In this document: in pieces, positions 56,502-64,000 of the stretch
Layout: each line of letters begins with the position of its first letter
Position numbering within the stretch: position 1 is the first letter of the stretch
From: Chaenocephalus aceratus
Taxonomy: Eukaryota; Chordata; Actinopteri; Perciformes; Channichthyidae
NCBI GenBank assembly: GCA_023974075.1
Contig: JAMFTG010000156.1
Location: 200,556 to 264,555 of the forward strand
Direction: 5' to 3'
DNA: 64,000 nucleotides
Notes under the pieces: generated by a model
Told to the model about the DNA's origin: nothing
What the model saw: the letters and a program-made list of their open reading frames with translations, nothing else
The model's database searches: none
Made by a program: the position numbers and the translations under genes

Positions 56502-59167
56502 CCGGTATCACGGCAAGACGTGAACATGTGACGATTTACCATGCTGGCAGACGTGAAGATGTCACGATTTCGTCCCTTCAAACGTGACAGTTACACGGTA
56601 TTGTTAACATGGCCCAACTAGTGGAGAAATACCCGGAAATGCCAAGCAAATGCTCCACCACGACGGTCGGTTGTTATTGTCAATATTAATATAATAATGA
56701 TTTATATTTTAATAGTCACACTCGATTTCACCGATTTTCTTGTTGCCCCAGCTGGTCGACACCTCTTTTAGCAGAAACAAAGGCTACATTAATGTATTAA
56801 ATCGATGTTAATCCATGTGTGTGGTTGTGGAATTAACGGACGTGAGTGACGTTGTGCGATTGCGTTGCTAGGCAACAGCTTGGGTTTATGTTAATTTACA
56901 AACTCTTCAACAACAACCCTAGTTATATATAAAAAAATGTTTGAAGGCCTCACGAAATACTTTAATGTAAATCAAAATTCAAATGTGAAGGAATGTGTGT
57001 ATAACAAAATACATCCGTCATAAACAATACCGGAAACAGAGGTAGGCAAGATCCTCAGCTCGGTGATTGGATGTTTTAGCCGAAATGCACGTTGGGATAT
57101 GGTGTTTATGCAATGTGAAATCCGAAAACATTTAAAAAAAATAAAATAATACTTTATTCCGAGTGTGCTCTTGGAAGTCATCACATAACGGCATTGTAAT
57201 ACACTGTTCGGCTGCATTACATATTACACATCTGCCGTAGTTCTTTATTTATAGAGCCCTGATGAGAACACTTCTGGACAAACAGGAAGAACTGCCTGCC
57301 AAAACTGAATATGTGACGTGGATCATAAATATATCAGCAATTAAACAACATCTTCAATTTCTCTTCACAATATACGTCTCCTTGCAGTATCAATACTAAT
57401 TTGGCTGACTTTTATATTTGATCCAATTGGTATATTGGTATATTTACACCATAACGGTGCACAGCTGATAAAAAGGGACACCTAGTGGTTAAAGCACGTT
57501 ATTGAATGTTATTATTTTTATTATTAGATATTAATAGGAGACACAGACAGACAAACTAATCAGGCTTTATTTAAACATTAAAGAATACTTTAGTTTAAGG
57601 TCTTCTTTTGAATAAGAAAAAGCTTTGGGGGTATCTACAGATAAATATTAAGCCTGACAAAGTACTAATATATTGCTTTCCTGTAATGTTAACTACTGTA
57701 TGTTTAAGCACTTATTTTAACTGATATTATACATATGTATTATACTCTTATAAGATGTATGTAGATAGTATAAGAAATATGCAGAATACGACAGTTTAAT
57801 GATGGAGGTATACACACATATTGATAGGTCGGTGCACTGTTGAGGAACCTGTGATCCAAGTTTTTCATCTCCGATCTGGTCAGGTATTGAACATTCAATA
57901 AATAAAGAACACAGAATTATTAAAAATACATTTACAAATAAACATTCAACCCATTCAAATCCAGTTTTGGATAGTCTGCGGTGGTTTCATCCCATTTCAA
58001 AGTGCTGTTTAACGCTCGCCGTAACCATCGGTGCACTGCCACTCAAACATCCAATCACAGAGCTTGAGGACTAATTACGGGGTTTGTCAAGCAAAGCGGA
58101 GAGAATACTTACTTCCGGGTGTAAAATTCTCTAAAGCAACTACTATGAACTACTCCGACCCTCGGTCCTGACGGACTCCAAAAGTCCGACATTATACAAT
58201 CAAACAAATAAATAAACACAGAGATAATTGTGTCGTATTGTTGAGTAAATAACAGTGTGTGGTTTAGAAAATAATACAAAAAACGATGAAACAATACAGA
58301 TTTCAGTTTTCTGAGCCCCTACTCTCCCCCTAACTGACAGCAACAAAAGTCCGACATTATTCTTAAAATAAATAAGTAAACACAATAAGTGTGGCTTGAT
58401 ATTGAGTTAGAAAAAGGTTGATAAACGCTGTGAGAATGGATCTGCGGAGAGTATTTCGCCGCGATCCCAACTCGTCTATTACCAACGTTCAGGGAGCTCT
58501 ATGCAAGTCAATGGGACTCCCTGATGGCTGAAACTCAACGCTAAAGGGCCCCCCCTTGCGTTGGAAAGTGAAGACATGGACCCTAACATAACGTCAACAT
58601 AGGCCGAGTTGGGAGTGAGAATGTGTTGCATAAACACCATATCCCAACGTGCATTGCGGCTAAAACATTCAATCACCGAGCTGAGGATCTTGCCTACATC
58701 TGTTTCCGGTATAGTTTATGACGGATGTATTTTGTTTTACACACATTCCTTCACATTTTAATTTTAAAATGTTTTTAAATATAACTAGGGTTGTAGTTGA
58801 AGAGTTTGTAAATTGACATGAACCCAAGCTGTTGCCTGGCAACGCAATCGCACAACGTCACGTCCGTTAATTCCACATCCACACACATGGATTAACATCG
58901 ATTTAATACATTAATGTAGCCTTTGTTTCTGCTAAAAGAGGTATTGACCAGCTGGGGCAACAAGAAAATCATTATTATATTAATATTGACAATAACAACC
59001 GACCGTCGGGGTAGAGCATTTGCTTGGCATTTTCCGGGTATTTCTCCACTGGTTGGGCCATGTTAACAATACCGTGTAACTGTCACGTTCGAAGGGACAA
59101 AATCGTGACATCTTCATGTCTCCCAGCATGGTAAATCGTCACATGTTCACGTCTTGCTGTGATACTG

Positions 59168-59168
<1 letters not shown>
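56502..59168. mobile_element. 2.7-kb foldback element with 540-610-bp inverted arms
   Basis: The left arm 56502-57113 and right arm 58625-59168 are inverted copies. The outer ends are CCGGTATCACGGCAAGACGT and ACGTCTTGCTGTGATACTGG. Shared inner blocks include TGTTAACATGGCCC, GTTGCTAGGCAACAGCTTGGG (left) and GTTATTGTCAATATTAATAT. The core (57114-58624) has a further partial copy near 58030-58080, but no transposase frame. Both outer flanks are GT repeat, so it inserted into a microsatellite. Confidence 0.85.

Positions 59169-59238
<70 letters not shown>
59169..59238. repeat. (GT)n microsatellite
   Basis: Right-hand half of the GT tract interrupted by the foldback element; equivalent to 43007-43157. 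Confidence 0.95.
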
Positions 59239-59239
<1 letters not shown>

Positions 59240-59242
59240 CTT

Positions 59243-59545
59243 TAGGTGTAGGAGATGTGAAAACCTCTGCTGGAGATTTGTAGAACATTTGTTTAAAAAT
59301 AACAAATATTCTGTGAGGGAATAACAGGAGGGAAACACACGGTGTGAATCTCTCTGTTGACCTGTTTTGATGAATTATTAAGGAATTTATTTCACCGGGG
59401 CTTCGTGGTGTTTGATTTACGTTTAGAAAATGTCCGGCTCCTCACATCTGTCACCAGCGGGGGACTGTTGAATGTTTTATACATAGTTGTATGTGTAGTA
59501 ACAAACACACATTACACGACATAACCTTATCTATAATATGAAGTT
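59243..59545 (+). pseudogene. trim54: Decayed duplicate of trim54 last exon and 3' flank
   Basis: CTTTAGGTGTAGGAGATG then AAAACCTCTGCTGGAGATTT, ACACGGTGTGAATCTC, TTTCACCGGGGCTTCGTGGT and CACATCTGTCACCAGCG follow the order of 43157-43480. The acidic-tail codons are deleted and no upstream trim54 exon is nearby, so it is non-functional. It marks the left edge of a segmental duplication that also carries the Ig receptor 3' end. Confidence 0.88.
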
Positions 59546-60140
59546 TAAGAGATGTTTCTTGTTGTTTACTCGTCTACGTTGATTATTTGTTTGTTGAGAA
59601 ATCTACTACTTTGAATAAAAAACGTTCAAACCTCAAAGCTTTTCTGTAGATTCACACGCCATCTCAGCATCTTCATCTTCATTACAGTCTGTTGTTGGAG
59701 GAACACACAAATATGTTATTATTTTATGTATATTATTTCAATAACTAGCACCAACATTGATTTTTGAAGTGACACACAAATGAAAAACAATTTTTGGTTA
59801 AGAAAGGTAAAAAATGCCTATTCCAAAAACTTCCATAAAAAACGATTTATTGATGCTATTTCTAATTTTTTTTTTTTATCCAATATCATTCCTGATCATG
59901 ACTATCACATTTGTATCAATTATTAGAATTTTAACAATTTAACCTCTCTCTCCCCTCTTTTTATCTTTAATTGTATTAATCTGTGTGAATCTGTTCCGTC
60001 CTGTTTTTCATTCTTACCCTGTGGCTGATCTTATCTTATCTTTTCTTACTTTAAGAACTTACCTGATGTTTTGAGAATATCATATTAGGAACAACCATAC
60101 AAGGAAATACACATGCACTCTTGTAAGGCTAATAGGTCAC
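59546..60140. other. Intergenic part of the segmental duplication
   Basis: 59930-60140 parallels 45890-46130 (TTTTATCTTTAATTGTATTA, GAACTTACCTGATGTTTTGA, GGAAATACACATGCACTCTT). 59546-59929 has no clear counterpart or gene. Confidence 0.65.
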
Positions 60141-60146
60141 TTTATT
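60141..60146 (-). promoter_or_regulatory. Putative polyadenylation signal of Ig receptor B
   Basis: AATAAA on the minus strand about 330 nt after the stop codon of the last exon, at the same relative place as in copy A. Confidence 0.5.
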
Positions 60147-60476
60147 TAGTAAAATACAAAACAATCAAATGTTTAGAAGAAAAAGCAATACTCTTTAAAA
60201 CAGTAATAAAAAAGCCAGAATCAATTTTATAAAACCTTCATTGTGCCCACACTGTAAGTATTTAGAATATAGTAAATCTCCAACATGTCTGCCCCTTTTT
60301 TCACGGTCCACCTCTAGAGGGACTCACATGTTTTGCTGTTCTCTCACTTTGATGCTATTAAGCCAAAAATAGCAAAAACCTGGTCAATATAAATCTTATT
60401 ATAACTCTGCTCACTTTGCTCTTGTAATATGGTTGTAACAATTGTGCCATAGTTTAAAATACAGCATTAAACTGTA

Positions 60477-60602
60477 TTATTTTTCTGGTTTGTTGACGGT
60501 GGCGTAGAGGAGGCTGGGATCAGCGGAGGCTGCAGAGGAAGAGGAGGGAGCTCTCAAGGTACTATAGGTCACTGCTTCATCTTCACCACCACCACCACCA
60601 CC

Positions 60603-60667
<65 letters not shown>

Positions 60668-60671
60668 GAGC
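60477..60671 (-). CDS. Ig receptor B last exon (partial gene; two ITIMs, poly-Asp/poly-Gly tail)
   Basis: Acceptor CCCTGCAG; the exon encodes AH, then 16 Asp, 11 Gly, EDEAVTYSTLRAP, SSSSAASADPS, LLYATVNKPEK and TAA (64 codons). VTYSTL and LLYATV both fit the ITIM consensus. The Asp/Gly run comes from a (GAT)16(GGT)11 microsatellite, whereas copy A has only DDDED there. The other exons would lie to the right, beyond 63288, and are not in the window, so expression and completeness are unknown. Confidence 0.82.
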
Positions 60672-60703
60672 CTGCAGGGAAAGAAAAAGGGATTATACGG
60701 AAA

Positions 60704-63145
60704 GTTCAGGTGTATATCAGTATGTAGTGTCTCTACTTTAAAGAGTCCTCTCCTGCTGATGTTCAGGTGTATATCAGTATGTAGTGTCTCTACTTTAAAG
60801 AGTCCTCTCCTGCTGATGTTCAGGTGTATTTCATTATGTAGTGTCTCTACTTTAAAGAGTCCTCTCCTGCTGATGTTCAGGTGTATTTCAGTATGTAGTG
60901 TCTCTACTTTAAAGAGTCCTCTCCTGCTGATGTTCAGGTGTATATCAGAATGTAGTGTCTCTACTTTAAAGAGTCCTCTCCTGTTGATGTTCAGGTGTAT
61001 ATCAGTATATAGTGTCTCTACTTTAAAGAGTCCTCTCCTGCTGATGTTCAGGTGTATAATCAGTATGTAGTGTCTCTCTTTAAAGAGTCCTCTCCTGCTG
61101 ATGTCCAGGTGTATATCAGTATGTAGTGTTTCTACTTTAAAGAGTCCTCTCCTGCTGATGTTCAGGTGTATATCAGTATGTAGTGTCTCTACTTTAAAGA
61201 GTCCTCTCCTGCTGATGTTCAGGTGTGTATCAGTATGTAGTGTCTCTACTTAAAGAGTCCTCTCCTGCTGATGTTCAGGTGTGTATCAGTATGTAGTGTC
61301 TCTACTTTAAAGAGTCCTCTCCTGCTGATGTTCAGGTGTATATCAGTATGTAGTGTCTCTACTTTAAAGAGTCCTCTCCTGCTGATGTTCAGGTGTATAT
61401 CAGTATGAGTGTCTCTACTTTAAAGAGTCCTCTCCTGCTGATGTTCAGTGTATATCAGTATGCAGTGTCTCTACTTTTAAAGAGTCCTCTCCTGCTGATG
61501 TCCAGGTGTATATCAGTATGTAGTGTTTCTACTTTAAAGAGTCCTCTCCTGCTGATGTTCAGGTGTATATCAGTATGTAGTGTCTCTACTTTAAAGAGTC
61601 CTCTCCTGCTGATGTTCAGGTGTGTATCAGTATGTAGTGTCTCTACTTTAAAGAGTCCTCTCCTGCTGATGTTCAGGTGTGTATCAGTATGTAGTGTCTC
61701 TACTTTAAAGAGTCCTCTCCTGCTGATGTTCAGGTGTGTATCAGTATGTAGTGGTCTCTACTTTAAAGAGTCCTCTCCTGCTGATGTTCAGGTGTGTATC
61801 AGTATGTAGTGTCTCTACTTTAAAGAGTCCTCTCCTGCTGATGTTCAGGTGTATATCAGTATGTAGTGTCTCTACTTTAAAGAGTCCTCTCCTGCTGATG
61901 TTCAGGTGTATATCAGTATGTAGTGTCTCTACTTTAAAGAGTCCTCTCCTGCTGATGTTCAGGTGTATATCAGTATGTAGTGTCTCTACTTTAAAGAGTC
62001 CTCTCCTGCTGATGTTCAGGTGTATTTCAGTATGTAGTGTCTCTACTTAAAGAGTCCTCTCCTGCTGATGTTCAGGTGTATATCAGAATGTAGTGTCTCT
62101 ACTTTAAGAGTCCCTCTCCTGTTGATGTTCAGGTGTATATCAGTATATAGTGTCTCTATTTAAAGAGTCCTCTCCTGCTGATGTTCAGGTTGTATATCGT
62201 ATGTAGTGTCTCTACTTTAAAGAGTCCTCCTCCTGCGATGTCCAGGTGTTAATCAGTATGTAGTGTTTCTACTTTAAAGAGTCCTCTCCTGCTGATGTTC
62301 AGGTGTATATCAGTATGTAGTGTCTCTACTTTAAAGAGTCCTCTCCTGCTGGATGTTCAGGTGTGATCAGTATGTAGTGTCTCTACTTTAAAGAGTCCTC
62401 TCCTGCTGATGTTCAGGTTGTGTATCAGTATGTAGTGTCTCTACTTAAAGACTCTGCTAGTGTATAGTAGTGTCTCATTAAAGTCCTTCCTGCTGATGTT
62501 CAGGTGTATATCAGTATGTAGTGTCTCTACTTTAAAGAGTCCTCTCCTGCTGATGTTCAGGTTGTATATCAGTATGTAGTGTCTCTACTTTAAAGAGTCC
62601 TCTCCTGCTGATGTCCAGGTGTATATCAGTATGTAGTGTTCTACTTTAAAGAGTCCTCTCCTGCTGATGTTCAGGTGTATATCAGTATGTAGTGTCTCTA
62701 CTTTAAAGAGTCCTCTCCTGCTGATGTTCAGGTGTGTATCAGTATGTAGTGTCTCTACTTTAAGAGTCCTCCTGCTGATGTTCAGGTGTTATCAGTATGT
62801 AGTGTCTCTACTTTAAAGAGTCCTCTCCTGCTGATGTTCAGGTGTATTCAGTATGTAGTGTCTCTACTTTAAAGAGTCCTCTCCTGCTGATGTTCAGGTG
62901 TATATCAGTATGTAGTGTCTCTACTTTAAAGAGTCCTCTCCTGCTGATGTTCAGGTGTATATCAGTATGTAGTGTCTCTACTTTAAAGAGTCCTCTCCTG
63001 CTGATGTTCAGGTGTATATCAGTATGTAGTGTCTCTACTTTAAAGAGTCCTCTCCTGCTGATGTTCAGGTGTATATCAGTATGTAGTGTCTCTACTTTAA
63101 AGAGTCCTCTCCTGCTGATGTTCAGGTGTATATCAGTATGTAGTG
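60704..63145. repeat. 57-bp satellite, block 3 (about 43 copies)
   Basis: Same unit as blocks 1 and 2, starting 32 bp from the last-exon acceptor of Ig receptor B. Units at 62040-62500 carry a dense cluster of small deletions and insertions (for example near 62105, 62195, 62235 and 62445-62490), while neighbours are nearly perfect. Confidence 0.96.
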
Positions 63146-63287
63146 CAGCACCTCTTTTCACCCTCTGTCTGAAACCAGAGCCCAGTCTGCTCTGATTGGT
63201 TAGCTGGCCGGCTCTGTTTTGATTGGTCAACCGCTTAGAGATGTCCCACCCCTTAGCCTATAATGATAAATGTGTTGGAGTGCTAGC
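63146..63287. repeat. Satellite right flank, duplicate copy
   Basis: Matches 48238-48385 closely (GCAGCACCTCTTTTCACCCT onward) and is cut at GTGCTAGC by the next element. Confidence 0.85.
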
Positions 63288-64000
63288 CAGTGGCGGCCGG
63301 CCCATAGGGGCGCTAGGGGTGCCGCCCCACCTCTTCCCACATACAAAAAAAAATATATATATAAAATAAAAAAATAAAAATATATATATATTTTATATTT
63401 TTATTTTTAATGAACAAGGTAAATATCATACAATTGGTATCAGTAAAAATGTATAATCTACAATAAAATCTCGTTTTAAAATGGTGTTACGATGTCTAAA
63501 GTTTACTGATAAGTCACCTGTTTCTGCCTGGCCTTGCCCGTGGCATTAGTTTATCATTTACCGTGCGGAGCCCCCGAGCCAAACAGCAGCAAACCAGCAC
63601 GTTGCAAAAGTCCTCAATAGTAAACTGTGCCGCCGAAACATAATTTCATCCAATCAGCGCCGTCAAATATTTTGGTCACGAGGGCGCTCACGTTGGCGCC
63701 CACGTTCCTTACGTGCGTTGACGTGAGTTGTTTTTTAGACTCGTGAGTGACCAAGGTGACGCAGTATTTGGATGAGAATGGGTGTGCAGATGGAGTCGCC
63801 GGAAACCTCGGTCCGCCCAAGAGCTACTCTCCAATCCTTTTGAAAGGAGAAGTTTGGGAGATAAATTGATACTTAAAGACCTTGGACCGGACCAACCCGA
63901 TTTGTATATATCACAGCAAGCTCGTGAAAAAGACAAATAGTATCAACGAGGCAGGCTTCTCATGTAACTGGATGCAAACAGGTAAATGCTATCTTTTGTT
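63288..64000 (+). mobile_element. 5' part of a hAT-like transposon, continuing past the window
   Basis: It begins CAGTGGCGGCCGGCCCATAG directly after sequence shared with copy A (GAGTGCTAGC), so its left border is exact. At about 63870-63930 the frame LKDLGPDQPDLYISQQAREK appears, resembling the segment before the TTF-type zinc finger of hAT-like transposases. Frames are broken. The other end is outside the window. Confidence 0.55.

Overview
The window looks like nuclear DNA of a teleost fish. It is intron-rich and AT-rich, packed with microsatellites, minisatellites and short non-autonomous DNA transposons. Two neighbouring genes match a pair that is also adjacent in human (DNAJC5G and TRIM54, chromosome 2p23). 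The species cannot be named from the sequence alone.

Layout: 1-8446 is intergenic, with nested hAT-type elements, a THAP-domain remnant, a short 57-bp satellite block and a 2.3-kb 37-bp minisatellite. 8447-18800 (+) is a dnajc5g-like cysteine-string-protein gene with six recognisable coding exons; its introns hold an L2-type LINE, MITEs and a MITE that has internally amplified a 37-bp unit. 18801-31400 is a transposon graveyard without a recognisable gene. 31683-43209 (+) is trim54 (MuRF3): eight exons giving RING, B-box, coiled coil, COS box and acidic tail, but with about seven single-base indels relative to the frame its own homology demands. 46377-51224 (-) is an intact 343-residue transmembrane immunoglobulin-superfamily receptor (signal peptide, V-set domain, second Ig domain, Thr-rich stalk, TM helix, cytoplasmic ITIM), convergent with trim54.

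The right-hand part (54.4-64 kb) contains broken duplicates of this end of the locus: an orphan signal-peptide exon, a decayed copy of the trim54 last exon, and the last exon of a second receptor whose remainder would lie beyond the window. That second tail keeps two ITIMs and carries runs of 16 Asp and 11 Gly from microsatellite expansion. In both receptor copies a large array of the same 57-bp satellite sits only 23-32 bp from the splice acceptor of the last exon. A 2.7-kb element with 540-610 bp inverted arms is inserted in a GT repeat in front of the duplicated trim54 exon.

Functionally the genes are independent: a synaptic/secretory co-chaperone, a muscle E3 ligase/microtubule-binding protein and an inhibitory-type immune receptor. 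The most unusual content is the receptor duplication with its satellite arrays and tail variation, and the indel pattern in trim54, which is either assembly error or real decay.
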